64,000 bases of DNA from Stappia sp. (lineage in GTDB: Bacteria > Pseudomonadota > Alphaproteobacteria > Rhizobiales > Stappiaceae), in the NCBI GenBank assembly GCA_002722295.1, contig PBLF01000028.1, forward strand, positions 1 through 64,000, given 5' to 3'. Positions within the stretch are counted from its first letter, which is position 1. Each line of letters starts with the position of its first letter. The translations under genes were made by a program, and so were the position numbers. Of the stretch, positions 9,215 to 18,242 are shown piece after piece. The notes beneath the pieces were generated by a model that saw nothing but the letters and a program-made list of their open reading frames with translations, did not search any database and was not told the DNA's origin.

Positions 9215-10510
9215 ATGTCCGATTCCGCGCTTCCGGCAGGCAAGTCCGCAACCTCTCGCGGCTTCTTTTCCGCGCTGCAGGTCGATACCCGCCTGCTCGG
9301 CATGATCGGCGCCTTCGCCGTGCTGTGCCTGGTGTTCAACGCGTTCACCGGCGGCAACTTCCTGACGCCTCGCAACATCTTCAACCTGACGATCCAGACC
9401 GTGTCCGTCGCGATCATGGCGACCGGCATGGTGTTCGTCATCGTCACCCGGCACATCGACCTGTCGGTCGGTTCGCTGCTGGCCACTGTCGCCGCCGTGA
9501 TGGCCATGGTTCAGACCCATGTGCTTCCGGTGACCCTTGGCCTCGGGCTCGAGCATCCCGCGATCTGGATCCTTGCCATTCTGTCCGGCGTCGTGGTCGG
9601 CGCGATCATCGGAGCGTTCCAGGGTGTTCTGATCGGCTATCTCGGCATTCCGGCCTTCATTGTCACGCTGGGCGGGCTGCTGGTCTGGCGCAACACGGCG
9701 TGGTTCATCACCGACGGCCAGACGATCGGCCCGCTCGACGCGCGCTTCACCCGGATCGGCGGTATCGGCGGAACGCTGGGCGAAACATGGTCCTGGGTCT
9801 TCGCGGCCGTCGCGGTCGCCGCAGCCCTCGGCCTGCAGTTCGCCTCGCGCCGGCGCAAGGCAACGCACGGCTTCCCGGTCAAGCCCGTATGGGCGGAAGC
9901 GACCCTGTCCGCGATCATCACGGCGGCAATCGTCGGCTTCATCGCCATCCTCAATGCCTACGAGATCCCGACAAGGGTGCTGCGGCGCGACTTCGCCGCG
10001 CGCGGACTGGAAATGCCGGAAGGCTATGCCGCATCCTACGGCTTGCCCTACTCGGTGCTGCTTCTGATCCTGGTCGCCATCGTCATGACCCTGGTGGCGC
10101 AGCGCACCCGGCTCGGTCGCTACATCTTCGCCACGGGCGGCAATCCGGACGCCGCCGAGCTTTCGGGCATCAATACCCGCCTGCTGACGGTCAAGATCTT
10201 CGCCATCATGGGCGGGCTTTGCGCCCTGTCGGCGGCGGTTGCCTCGGCACGCCTCGGCTTTTCCACCAATGACATCGGCACGCTCGACGAGCTGCGGGTC
10301 ATTGCGGCGGCCGTGATCGGCGGGACCGCGCTTTCCGGCGGCATCGGCACCATCTACGGCGCCATTCTCGGCGCCCTCATCATGCAGTCGCTGCAATCGG
10401 GCATGGCGATGGTCGGGGTGGATGCGCCGCTTCAGAACATCGTTGTCGGCGTCGTTCTCGTCGTCGCCGTTCTCGTCGACATCCTCTACCGCAAGCGCAC
10501 GGGAGACTGA
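9215..10510 (+). CDS. xylH: Sugar ABC transporter permease (XylH type)
   Basis: 431 residues, with about ten hydrophobic membrane segments and the branched-chain/ribose-permease signature, including MATGMVFVIVTRHIDLSVGS near the N-terminus and the late AAVIGGTALSGGIGTIYGAILGALIM motif. A charged insertion at about residues 205-290 (RRKATHGFPV to RRDFAARGLEMPEG) between membrane segments is typical of XylH rather than RbsC. It forms the inner-membrane channel for the sugar bound by XylF. The ATG at 9215 is chosen because GGAG lies eight bases upstream; the open frame to 9110 covers the two hairpins and has no membrane-protein character. The ATPase gene follows after 3 nt. Confidence 0.92.
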   Translation: MSDSALPAGKSATSRGFFSALQVDTRLLGMIGAFAVLCLVFNAFTGGNFLTPRNIFNLTIQTVSVAIMATGMVFVIVTRHIDLSVGSLLATVAAVMAMVQTHVLPVTLGLGLEHPAIWILAILSGVVVGAIIGAFQGVLIGYLGIPAFIVTLGGLLVWRNTAWFITDGQTIGPLDARFTRIGGIGGTLGETWSWVFAAVAVAAALGLQFASRRRKATHGFPVKPVWAEATLSAIITAAIVGFIAILNAYEIPTRVLRRDFAARGLEMPEGYAASYGLPYSVLLLILVAIVMTLVAQRTRLGRYIFATGGNPDAAELSGINTRLLTVKIFAIMGGLCALSAAVASARLGFSTNDIGTLDELRVIAAAVIGGTALSGGIGTIYGAILGALIMQSLQSGMAMVGVDAPLQNIVVGVVLVVAVLVDILYRKRTGD

Positions 10511-10513
10511 GCC

Positions 10514-11299
10514 ATGGCAACTCCCCTCGTGGAGATGAAGGACATCTGCATCTCCTTCGGCGGCGTCCACGCGGTCGATCACGTAAGTGTCGATCTCAAT
10601 CCGGGCGAGGTCGTCGGCCTGCTCGGACACAATGGCGCGGGCAAGTCCACTCTCATCAAGATCCTGTCCGGGGCCTACCGGTCGGACAGCGGGCAGATCC
10701 TCATCGACGGCAAGCCGGCGACGATCAACAGCCCGCGCGACGCCCGCAACTACAACATCGAGACGATCTACCAGACGCTCGCGCTCGCCGACAATCTGGA
10801 TGCCGCCTCGAACCTCTTTCTCGGCCGCGAGATCGTCACGCCCTTCGGCTTTGTCGACGACGATGCGATGGAGGCCGAGACGCGCAAGATCATGTCGCGG
10901 CTCAATCCGAACTTTCGCAAGTTCAAGGCGCCGGTGAAGGCGCTGTCCGGCGGTCAGCGACAGTCCGTGGCGATCGCGCGCGCGGTCTACTTCAATGCCC
11001 GCATTCTCATCATGGACGAGCCGACGGCGGCCCTTGGCGTTCAGGAGACGCAGATGGTCTCCGAGCTGATCCAGGAACTGAAGAAGCAGGGCCTCGGGAT
11101 TTTCCTCATCTCGCACGACATTCATGACGTGTTCGATCTCGCCGACCGGGTGGCGGTGATGAAGAACGGCCAACTGGTCGGATCGGCACGCACACAGGAC
11201 GTGACCAAGGACGAGGTGCTCGGCATGATCATCCTGGGCAAGTGTCCGGCCGGCGCCACGCCCGGCCCCGGGGCCTTCGCGGAGCAGCCGGCGGCATGA
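10514..11299 (+). CDS. xylG: Sugar ABC transporter ATP-binding protein, single-domain
   Basis: 261 residues with one ATPase domain: Walker [10 protein letters not shown] at about residue 40, signature LSGGQRQS, Walker B ILIMDEP and the switch histidine in [15 protein letters not shown]. It powers uptake through XylH. E. coli XylG, RbsA and AraG are about 500 residues with two fused ATPase halves, while this one has a single half, as in rhizobial FrcA-type systems, so it must act as a homodimer. It starts 3 nt after xylH and is translated from the same message. The C-terminal tail is Ala/Gly/Pro-rich. Confidence 0.9.
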   Translation: MATPLVEMKDICISFGGVHAVDHVSVDLNPGEVVGLLGHNGAGKSTLIKILSGAYRSDSGQILIDGKPATINSPRDARNYNIETIYQTLALADNLDAASNLFLGREIVTPFGFVDDDAMEAETRKIMSRLNPNFRKFKAPVKALSGGQRQSVAIARAVYFNARILIMDEPTAALGVQETQMVSELIQELKKQGLGIFLISHDIHDVFDLADRVAVMKNGQLVGSARTQDVTKDEVLGMIILGKCPAGATPGPGAFAEQPAA

Positions 11300-11319
11300 T
11301 GCGCCGCGGCAAGTGACTT

Positions 11320-11345
11320 GTCCGGCGGGAAAAATTCCGCCGGAC
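11320..11345 (+). terminator. Hairpin after xylG
   Basis: GTCCGGCGG pairs with CCGCCGGAC across GAAAAATT, 20 nt after the xylG stop. No T run follows, so it is a weak or factor-dependent terminator, or a stabilising 3' end, separating the sugar operon from otsB. Confidence 0.5.
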
Positions 11346-11398
11346 CGCAATCGCAAGAGGGGTTCTCATCCGCGCGAGCATCCCGTAACATCCAATTC

Positions 11399-12175
11399 AT
11401 GAATGCGCCCCCGCCCGTCGCAGACGACTTTGCGCTGTTCCTCGACTTCGACGGAACCCTGGTGGAAATCGCGCCAACGCCCACGTCCATCGACATTGCA
11501 CCGTCACTTGCCGGCCACCTGAAGCGGCTGGAGCGACGACTGGCCGGCGCGCTGGCGCTCGTCAGCGGCAGATCCATCCGGGAACTGGACGACTTTCTGG
11601 ATCCGCTCGATCTTCCGGCCGCCGGCCTGCACGGGCTGGAGACGCGGTTTCGTGCCGGCGAGCCGGCGGAGCCCGCGCCGGTTGGGCCCGAGATCGCCAT
11701 GCTCAAGGAAGCGCTCTCGGGCAGCGGTCTGCTGTCGCGCGGCGTGACACTCGAGGACAAGGGGGCGGCGCTCGCCGTCCATTACCGCATCGCGCCTGAC
11801 TGCGAGGAGGCGGTGATGGAGGTGATGCGACAGGTGCTCGAGGGGCTGCCCGACCTTCACCTGGTGCGCGGCAAGATGGTGGTGGAGGCAAAGCCCGCCT
11901 ACCGCGACAAGGGCTGGGCCGTCTCGCGCTTCATGGAAATGGACCCTTTCAGGGGGCGTACGCCGGTCTTCGTCGGAGACGACGTCACGGACGAGGACGG
12001 TATCCGCATGGCGCAGGCGCTGGGCGGCTTCGGCATCAAGATCGGCGATGGGCACTCCGAGGCCCGCTTTCGCCTTGCCGGCGTCAAGGAGGTCCACGCC
12101 TGGCTGGAGGAGACCGTCTCGGCGCGCGCCCGCCCGCCCTCCCGAACCACGACGCCCAGGAGCGACAGCGAATGA
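11399..12175 (+). CDS. otsB: Trehalose-6-phosphate phosphatase
   Basis: 258 residues of the HAD superfamily. Motif I is [11 protein letters not shown] with the nucleophilic Asp near residue 15, motif II is LVSGRS, and motif III/IV is [11 protein letters not shown] near residue 195. [10 protein letters not shown] and the KxGxG-like HSEARFRL segment fit trehalose phosphatases. It removes phosphate from trehalose-6-phosphate made by OtsA to give trehalose, an osmolyte and desiccation protectant. ATG 11399 begins just before motif I at the usual family distance; a TTG at 11318 would add 27 residues of no family likeness. The stop overlaps the next start by ATGA. Confidence 0.93.
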   Translation: MNAPPPVADDFALFLDFDGTLVEIAPTPTSIDIAPSLAGHLKRLERRLAGALALVSGRSIRELDDFLDPLDLPAAGLHGLETRFRAGEPAEPAPVGPEIAMLKEALSGSGLLSRGVTLEDKGAALAVHYRIAPDCEEAVMEVMRQVLEGLPDLHLVRGKMVVEAKPAYRDKGWAVSRFMEMDPFRGRTPVFVGDDVTDEDGIRMAQALGGFGIKIGDGHSEARFRLAGVKEVHAWLEETVSARARPPSRTTTPRSDSE

Positions 12176-13974
12176 TCCCTCCCGCGACCGAAAAGCCTTC
12201 GCTCGACCTCGCCATGATCGGAAACTGCTCGTTTGCGGCGCTCGTCGACAAGATGGCGCGCATCGTGTGGTGCTGTCTGCCGCGTTTCGATGGTGATCCG
12301 GTGTTCCACTCGCTGCTCGGCACGCGCGGCGAGGTCGGGGACGGAGCCTTCGCGATCGAGCTGGAAGGCGCGGTGCGCAGCGAACAGCACTATCAGGAGA
12401 ATACGGCCGTCGTGGTGACCCGGCTGCATGACGCATCGGGCAATGCCATCGAGATCACGGATTTCGCGCCACGTTTCCAGACCAAGGGGCGCATGTTCCG
12501 TCCCACGGCAATCGTGCGTCGCGTTCGGCCCATCGCCGGGCACCCGCGCATTCGCGTGCGTTGCCGGCCGCGCTTCGCCTATGGCGCGCGCGATCCCGAG
12601 ACCACCTTCGGCTCCAACCACGTGCGCTGGGTGGGAAATGGCCAGACGCTTCGGCTCACCACCAATGCGCCGGTCACCTATGTGCGCGACGAGATCCCCT
12701 TCCTGCTCGATGCCCCGGTTTCCTTCTATCTCGGGCCGGACGAGAGCCTGACCCGGCATCCGGAGGCACTTTGCGGCGAGTTCGAGGAAGAGACCGCGCG
12801 CTACTGGCGTTTGTGGACGCGGCGGCTCGGTCTGCCGCTCGAGTATCAGGATGCGGTGATCCGGGCCGCGATCACCCTCAAGCTGTGCACCTTCGAGGAA
12901 ACCGGAGCGATCGTGGCGGCGGTGACGACATCCATTCCCGAAGCGGCCGACAGCGGACGGAACTGGGACTATCGCTATTGCTGGCTGCGGGATGCGTTCT
13001 TCGTCGTCCGTGCCCTCAATTCGCTCTCCGAAATGGAGACGATGGAGAACTACCTCCGTTACATCAACAATATCGCCTCCATGACCAACGGTGACCACGT
13101 GCAGCCGCTCTACGGTATCGCGCTGGAAAAGACGCTGGTGGAGGATCAGGTCGACCTGCCGGGCTATCGCGGCATGGGACCGGTGCGCATCGGCAATCAG
13201 GCCTATGAGCACTTTCAGCACGACGTCTATGGCAACATCGTTCTGGCGGCGTCGCAGGCGTTTTTCGACAAGCGGCTTCTGCGTCAGCCAGGCGTTGACG
13301 ATTTCGCCCGCCTCGAGGTGATCGGCGAGCGGGCCTTCGCCATGCACGACCAGCCCGACGCCGGGCTTTGGGAACTCAGGACCCGCGCGCGCGTCCACAC
13401 CTCGTCGTCCTTGATGTGCTGGGCCGCCTGCGACCGGCTCGCGCGCATCGCCCCGACCTTCGGGCTCGAGGCGCGCGCGGAGATCTGGCGCGAACGGGCG
13501 GAGCGGATCCGGGCGACGATCCTGGAGCAGGGCTGGAACGAGAAGGTCGGGGCTTTCGTGGAGAGTTTCGGCGGCCACGATCTCGACGCCAGCCTTCTGC
13601 TCATCGCCGAGGTGGGCTTCCTGCCGCCGCGCGACCCGCGGTTCATCGCCACGGTGGAGCGGATCGGCGAGAAGCTTCGCCGGGGCAATCATCTCTTCCG
13701 CTACCATGCGGCGGATGATTTCGGTGCGCCGGAAAACGCCTTCAATATCTGCACTTTCTGGTACATCGACGCGCTCGCCCGGATCGGACGGACCGAGGAG
13801 GCGCGCGACATCTACGAGACGATGCTCTCCTGTCGCAACCATGTCGGACTCCTGTCCGAGGATACCTCGCCTGGAACGGGGGAGATGTGGGGCAACTTTC
13901 CGCAGACCTACTCCATGGTCGGGATCATCAATGGTGCGGTGCGTCTCTCGGCGCGCTGGGAAGACGTGGTCTGA
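12172..13974 (+). CDS. Glycoside hydrolase family 15 protein (glucoamylase/trehalase-like)
   Basis: 600 residues. GH15 landmarks are the RNWDYRYCWLRDAFF block near residue 265 (substrate-binding Arg/Asp/Trp region), the central alpha/alpha-barrel repeats, and the late TSPGTGEMWGNFPQTYSMVG segment holding the second catalytic glutamate. No signal peptide is present, so it works in the cytoplasm. The family includes glucoamylases, glucodextranases and bacterial trehalases. Being translationally coupled to otsB (ATGA overlap) and followed by otsA, it most likely acts on trehalose or on a related glucoside, for turnover of the same compound the cluster makes. Substrate is inference. Confidence 0.88.
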   Translation: MIPPATEKPSLDLAMIGNCSFAALVDKMARIVWCCLPRFDGDPVFHSLLGTRGEVGDGAFAIELEGAVRSEQHYQENTAVVVTRLHDASGNAIEITDFAPRFQTKGRMFRPTAIVRRVRPIAGHPRIRVRCRPRFAYGARDPETTFGSNHVRWVGNGQTLRLTTNAPVTYVRDEIPFLLDAPVSFYLGPDESLTRHPEALCGEFEEETARYWRLWTRRLGLPLEYQDAVIRAAITLKLCTFEETGAIVAAVTTSIPEAADSGRNWDYRYCWLRDAFFVVRALNSLSEMETMENYLRYINNIASMTNGDHVQPLYGIALEKTLVEDQVDLPGYRGMGPVRIGNQAYEHFQHDVYGNIVLAASQAFFDKRLLRQPGVDDFARLEVIGERAFAMHDQPDAGLWELRTRARVHTSSSLMCWAACDRLARIAPTFGLEARAEIWRERAERIRATILEQGWNEKVGAFVESFGGHDLDASLLLIAEVGFLPPRDPRFIATVERIGEKLRRGNHLFRYHAADDFGAPENAFNICTFWYIDALARIGRTEEARDIYETMLSCRNHVGLLSEDTSPGTGEMWGNFPQTYSMVGIINGAVRLSARWEDVV

Positions 13975-14145
13975 TCTCCTCCGGCGGTCCCGGACGCGGA
14001 CCGCGCCCGGGAACCTGGGACCGGTGTTCGGCGTTCGCCACAGGCGGGGCGATGCGTGGCCGTTTGTGGCCGCAAATCCGTACCGCGAGTTTTCCTGCAA
14101 GGCCCGTGGCCTTGCCACCAACGATACCAGCAGGAGGTTCTGTCC

Positions 14146-15519
14146 ATGTCCCGTCTCGTCATCGTCTCCAACCGTGTCGGTCCTCTCAAGGACACCGGAC
14201 GGGCTGGCGGGCTGGCGGTGGCGCTCGTGGACGCGCTCAACGAGACGGGCGGCCTCTGGTTCGGCTGGTCCGGGGGCATATCGGAAGAGGGAACCTTCGG
14301 CCCGCTTCAGGAGGGCGGCTCGCGCAAGGTGTCGATGGCAACCATCGACATGACCCAGGCCGATTATGACGAGTTCTACGTCGGTTTCGCGAACAAGACG
14401 TTGTGGCCGGTGCTGCACTATCGGCTCGACCTTGCCGTTTTCGACCGCCGCGCGGAGGAGGGCTACCGGCGTGTCAACGAGCGTTTCGCCGTCCGCCTTC
14501 GTCCGCTGGTCCAGTCCGACGACATCATCTGGGTCCACGACTATCACTTCCTGTCGCTCGCGGCTGAACTTCGCGCCATGGACGTCGGAAATCCGATCGG
14601 CTTCTTCCTGCACATTCCCTTCCCGGCTCCGGAGATCCTTGCCGGGCTTCCGAACGCGGCCACGCTGGTGCGGCGGATGCTTGCCTATGACGTGATCGGC
14701 TTCCAGTCGAAGCGTTGCGCGGACAATTTCCGCCGCTTTGCCATCGAGGAACTGGACCTCGTGCTCGAGGGGGAGGATGTCCTGAAGGTCGAAGGCCGGC
14801 GGGTCACCGCGCGCGCCTTTCCCATCGGGATCGATGCCGCCGGCTATTCCAAGCAGGCCATGTCGCCGGAGGCGCGCCGGGCGATGGCACGCATGGAAAA
14901 GCTGCTCAACGGACGCCAGCAGATCATCGGTGTCGACCGGATCGACTATTCAAAGGGCCTGCCTGAACGGTTCCGCGCCTTCGAGCGCCTTCTGGAGGAC
15001 TATCCCGAAAACCGGGGGCGGGTGAGCCTGATGCAGGTCGCCCCGCCCTCGCGTTCCGAACTCGATGCCTATGTCGAGATCCGCCGGGAGCTCGAGGAAC
15101 TGACGGGACACGTGAACGGGCGGTTCGGCGATCTCGACTGGGTGCCGATCCGCTACATGACGCGGTCCTTCCAGCGCCGGGTGCTGGCGGGCATCTATCG
15201 TTCAAGCCGCGTGGCGCTGGTCACGCCGCTGCGTGACGGCATGAACCTGGTCGCGAAGGAATATGTCGCCGCGCAACGGGCGGAGGATCCGGGCGTGGTG
15301 GTGTTGTCGCGGTTCGCGGGCGCGGCGGAGCAGATGCCGGAGGCGCTGATCGTGAACCCGCATTCCGCCGAAGGGGTTGCCGCAAGCCTCCAGCATGCGC
15401 TGACCATGTCGCTTGAAGAGCGGCGCCAGCGCTGGCAGGCGCTGTTCGACAGGCTTTGCGAGGAGGATGCCGCGAGCTGGGCGCGGTCCTTCATGGATAC
15501 CCTGCGGCAGGTGCACTGA
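14146..15519 (+). CDS. otsA: Trehalose-6-phosphate synthase (UDP-forming)
   Basis: 457 residues, the usual OtsA length, glycosyltransferase family 20. Seen are the N-terminal VSNRVG and GGLAVAL glycine loop, WVHDYHFLSLA, FFLHIPFPAPE, GVDRIDYSKGLPER (nucleotide-sugar binding) and TPLRDGMNLVAKEYVAAQ with the acidic and phosphate-contact residues. It couples UDP-glucose to glucose-6-phosphate, and OtsB then dephosphorylates the product. ATG 14146 has a strong CAGGAGG site. It follows the GH15 gene after 171 nt, so it may share its message or have its own promoter. It converges on hppD. Confidence 0.95.
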   Translation: MSRLVIVSNRVGPLKDTGRAGGLAVALVDALNETGGLWFGWSGGISEEGTFGPLQEGGSRKVSMATIDMTQADYDEFYVGFANKTLWPVLHYRLDLAVFDRRAEEGYRRVNERFAVRLRPLVQSDDIIWVHDYHFLSLAAELRAMDVGNPIGFFLHIPFPAPEILAGLPNAATLVRRMLAYDVIGFQSKRCADNFRRFAIEELDLVLEGEDVLKVEGRRVTARAFPIGIDAAGYSKQAMSPEARRAMARMEKLLNGRQQIIGVDRIDYSKGLPERFRAFERLLEDYPENRGRVSLMQVAPPSRSELDAYVEIRRELEELTGHVNGRFGDLDWVPIRYMTRSFQRRVLAGIYRSSRVALVTPLRDGMNLVAKEYVAAQRAEDPGVVVLSRFAGAAEQMPEALIVNPHSAEGVAASLQHALTMSLEERRQRWQALFDRLCEEDAASWARSFMDTLRQVH

Positions 15520-15555
15520 CCCGCCGCAGGCTTGTCGTTTCAGGACATCAACGGC

Positions 15556-16668
15556 TTATTCGGCCGCGTCGGTCTTGATCACGCCACGGCGGATCTGGTC
15601 TTCCTCGATGGACTCGAACAGGGCGCGGAAGTTGCCTTCCCCAAAGCCCTCGTCGCCCTTGCGCTGGATGAACTCGAAGAAGATCGGACCGATCACGGTC
15701 TTGGAGAAGATCTGCAGCAGGATCTTGGTCATGCCGCCGTTCACGACGCCCTCGCCGTCGATGAGGATCCCGTGCGTCTTCATCCGTTCGATGGGCTCGT
15801 CATGACCGTTCACGCGGTCGTGGGACCGTTCGTAATAGGTGTCCGGCGGTCCGGGCATGAACTTCAGCCCGTTGTCGGCGAGGCGATCGGTTGAATCGTA
15901 GATGTTGTCGGTCCCGACCGCGATGTGCTGGATGCCTTCGCCCTTGTATTTCTTCAGGTATTCCTCGATCTGGCTGGTATCGTCCTTGGACTCGTTCAGC
16001 GGGATGCGAATCTTGCCGCAGGGCGATGTAATCGCGCGGCTGACGAGGCCGGTGATGCGCCCGTCGATGTCGAAGAAGTGGATCTGGCTGAAGTTGAACA
16101 GGTCGCGGTAAAAGTCCCACCACTTGTCCATGTTGCCGCGATAGACGTTGTGGGTCAGGTGATCGAGGTAGTAGAAGCCGACGCCCTTGGGCTTCGGATC
16201 ACGCTCGCCCAGCCACTCGAAATCGGCGTCATAGGCGCTCCCCGACGCGCCGTAGGTCTCGACGAAATAGAGCAGCGAGCCGCCGATGCCGACGATTGCC
16301 GGAACGTCGAGGGTCTTGTCGTCGCCCTCATAGGGCGTTGCACCCCTGGCAACCGCATGATCGAACGCGTGTTTCGCGTCGACCACACGCCAGGCCATCG
16401 ACGGCGCGCAGGGGCCGTGCTCCTCGACGAAGCGCATGGCATGTGAGCCGGGTTCGGCATTCAGAACATAGGTGATGTCGCCCTGGCGGTAGAGGGTGAT
16501 CGCCTTGCTGCGGTGGCGCGCGACGGGCTCGTACCCCATGCGGCGGAACAGCGCGTCGAGCTTTTCGGGCTCGGGATGAGAGAACTCGACGAACTCGAAA
16601 CCGTCGGTTCCGGCCGGGTTGTCCTCGGTGATCTTCGCGGGCGGCGCGTCGTGCGGAAAGGGGCCCAT
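15556..16668 (-). CDS. hppD: 4-hydroxyphenylpyruvate dioxygenase
   Basis: 370 residues with two vicinal-oxygen-chelate domains. Iron ligands are visible as His in YLDHLTHNVYRG, His in GIQHIAVGTDN and Glu in FFEFIQRKGDEGFGEGNF. The C-terminal FGEGNFRALFESIE tail is diagnostic for HPPD rather than hydroxymandelate synthase. It converts 4-hydroxyphenylpyruvate to homogentisate, the committing step of tyrosine catabolism. It is divergent from an Lrp/AsnC regulator 142 bp away, a common arrangement for tyrosine-degradation control. No homogentisate dioxygenase is in the window. Confidence 0.96.
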   Translation of the reverse strand: MGPFPHDAPPAKITEDNPAGTDGFEFVEFSHPEPEKLDALFRRMGYEPVARHRSKAITLYRQGDITYVLNAEPGSHAMRFVEEHGPCAPSMAWRVVDAKHAFDHAVARGATPYEGDDKTLDVPAIVGIGGSLLYFVETYGASGSAYDADFEWLGERDPKPKGVGFYYLDHLTHNVYRGNMDKWWDFYRDLFNFSQIHFFDIDGRITGLVSRAITSPCGKIRIPLNESKDDTSQIEEYLKKYKGEGIQHIAVGTDNIYDSTDRLADNGLKFMPGPPDTYYERSHDRVNGHDEPIERMKTHGILIDGEGVVNGGMTKILLQIFSKTVIGPIFFEFIQRKGDEGFGEGNFRALFESIEEDQIRRGVIKTDAAE

Positions 16669-16810
16669 GGTGTCCTCCTCAAGACTGTGAGTGACCGGAG
16701 ACGGTCCGGTCCCGTGCCTTCAAGTATGGGGCGGAGGACGTGCAATGAGTGTGCAATCGGCTTAGTTTCGGCTGAGAATTTCGAAAACTTGTGCGAATTT
16801 TGTATGGATC
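16669..16810. promoter_or_regulatory. hppD/Lrp divergent promoter region with phased repeats
   Basis: GTGCAAT occurs at 16740-16746 and again at 16751-16757, exactly 11 bp (one helical turn) apart, and a related GTGCGAAT is at 16791-16798, 40 bp further. The region from 16775 to 16810 is AT-rich with GAATTT twice. Phased short direct repeats are typical of Lrp-type binding, which wraps DNA; assignment to the adjacent regulator is inference. Confidence 0.4.
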
Positions 16811-17296
16811 ATGCACGAAATGAGCGAGCTCGACGGATTCGATACGAGGCTTCTCGTCCTCCTGCAGGACGACGCCGGACTGACCAACCAGCAGCTGGGC
16901 GACCGGATCGGCCTGTCGGCCTCCCAGGTCTCCAGGCGGCGCCAACGCCTGGAACAGGCGGGAGTGATCCGGCGCTACCGGGCCGATATCGATCCGCTCG
17001 CGACGGGATTTTCCGTGGTCGCCTATGTCGGGGTGGCGCTGCAGGCGCACAGCCGTCAGAATGCGAGCCGGTTTCGCGATCTGGTGCGCATGTTGCCGGA
17101 GGTGCAGGAGGCCCATGCGCTGACCGGGGACGTGGATTACATGCTCAAGGTGGTGGTGACCGACCTGCCGGCCCTGTCGCGCTTCATCAACGACGAACTG
17201 CTGCCGCATGACTCGGTGCGCAACGTGCGGTCGTCGATCGCCATGGAGACGCTGAAGGACGACAACCGCCTGCCGTTCCCGGCCGCGTTGCGCTGA
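16811..17296 (+). CDS. Lrp/AsnC-family transcriptional regulator
   Basis: 161 residues. The N-terminal HTH (LTNQQLGDRIGLSASQVSRRRQRLEQAGVIRRY) is the standard AsnC-type DNA reader, and the rest is the RAM ligand domain with the ALTGDVDYMLKVVVTDL core. Lrp-type proteins bind amino acids and form octamers. It is divergent from hppD, so it likely senses tyrosine, phenylalanine or hydroxyphenylpyruvate and controls hppD. A second start at 16820 (MSELDGF) is possible. Confidence 0.93.
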   Translation: MHEMSELDGFDTRLLVLLQDDAGLTNQQLGDRIGLSASQVSRRRQRLEQAGVIRRYRADIDPLATGFSVVAYVGVALQAHSRQNASRFRDLVRMLPEVQEAHALTGDVDYMLKVVVTDLPALSRFINDELLPHDSVRNVRSSIAMETLKDDNRLPFPAALR

Positions 17297-17406
17297 CGTT
17301 CCGCTCGCGGCCCCGGCTTGCTTGCAAGCCCGCTCGGGTGACCCCATCTGACAGGGCGGCCGGCCTGATGCCGCCGCAGCCGACAGACCCCAAAGGAGCC
17401 CTGGCG

Positions 17407-18153
17407 ATGTTCGACGCGAAATCCCTTCTCGACCAGTTTCTCGGCGCCGGCGGCCAGTCGGGTGGCGGGGCCGGTGATCCGGCGCGCCGGTCGTCCGGGT
17501 CCGATGACCTGATGGCGCGGGGGCGGGACTTCCTGTCGAACCAGGGTGGCGGTCTCGCGCTCGGCGGCATTGCCGGCCTGCTTCTGGGGTCCAAGACCGG
17601 ACGCAAGGTCGGCAAGACGGCGCTGACCTATGGCGGCATGGCGCTGGTGGCCGGTCTTGCCTACAAGGCGTATCAGGGGTACCGGGCGAACCAGGACGGC
17701 ACCGCGCGTCCGCAGTCTCCCGCCGGGAATCCGGCGGCCCTGGAGGCGCCGAAGGGCACCGGATTCGATCCCGCGCAGGCGCCCGGCGGCGCGGACGCCT
17801 TCGCCGTGACGCTGCTGAGCGCGATGATCGCGGCCGCCAAGGCCGACGGGCACATCGATGCCGAGGAGCAGGGGCGCATCTTCGACAAGATCGCGGAAGC
17901 CGGACTCGATTCGGAGGCGAAAGCATTCCTGATGGACGAGCTTCGCGCGCCGCTCGACCTTGATCGCATCGTGTCGGGCGCGCGCACGCCCGAGCAGGCG
18001 CTGGAGGTCTATGCCGCCTCGCGCCTGGCCATCGAGCCGGATCTTCCGGCGGAAAAGGCCTATCTGGACATGCTGGCCGCACGGCTCGGCATCGAGCCCG
18101 ATCTGGTCGCGGAGGTCGATCTGGCGGTGCGCGAGGCGCAGGCCGCGTCCTGA
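17407..18153 (+). CDS. DUF533 (YebE-like) protein with TerB-type C-terminal domain
   Basis: 248 residues. The N-terminal part is Gly/Ser-rich (LGAGGQSGGGAGDPARR), then there is a hydrophobic Gly-rich segment (GGGLALGGIAGLLLGSKTGRK, then LTYGGMALVAGLAYKAYQGY) that probably associates with the inner membrane. From about residue 135, an all-helical TerB-like domain (LLSAMIAAAKADGHIDAEEQGRIF) carries the acidic DGxID motif. DUF533 proteins such as E. coli YebE have no proven function and are often stress-induced. The start at 17407 follows AAAGGAG with nine-base spacing. No regulatory link to its neighbours is visible. Confidence 0.85.
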   Translation: MFDAKSLLDQFLGAGGQSGGGAGDPARRSSGSDDLMARGRDFLSNQGGGLALGGIAGLLLGSKTGRKVGKTALTYGGMALVAGLAYKAYQGYRANQDGTARPQSPAGNPAALEAPKGTGFDPAQAPGGADAFAVTLLSAMIAAAKADGHIDAEEQGRIFDKIAEAGLDSEAKAFLMDELRAPLDLDRIVSGARTPEQALEVYAASRLAIEPDLPAEKAYLDMLAARLGIEPDLVAEVDLAVREAQAAS

Positions 18154-18242
18154 ACCTTCGACGACTTGCCTTCCCCCCTCGGGCAGGGCATCGTTCCCCC
18201 AAACATGCAAGGCTCGGGCTTTCCGGGCCGAAGGGAGGAGCG

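Noticed and set aside
9116..11356. 746-codon minus-strand frame opposite xylH and xylG
   Set aside because: Antisense shadow of a membrane protein and an ATPase gene; its Asp/Arg/His-rich translation is typical of such shadows.
11899..14613. 904-codon minus-strand open frame opposite otsB, GH15 and otsA
   Set aside because: The three plus-strand genes have clear enzyme motifs and ribosome sites. The antisense frame has none and arises from high third-position GC.
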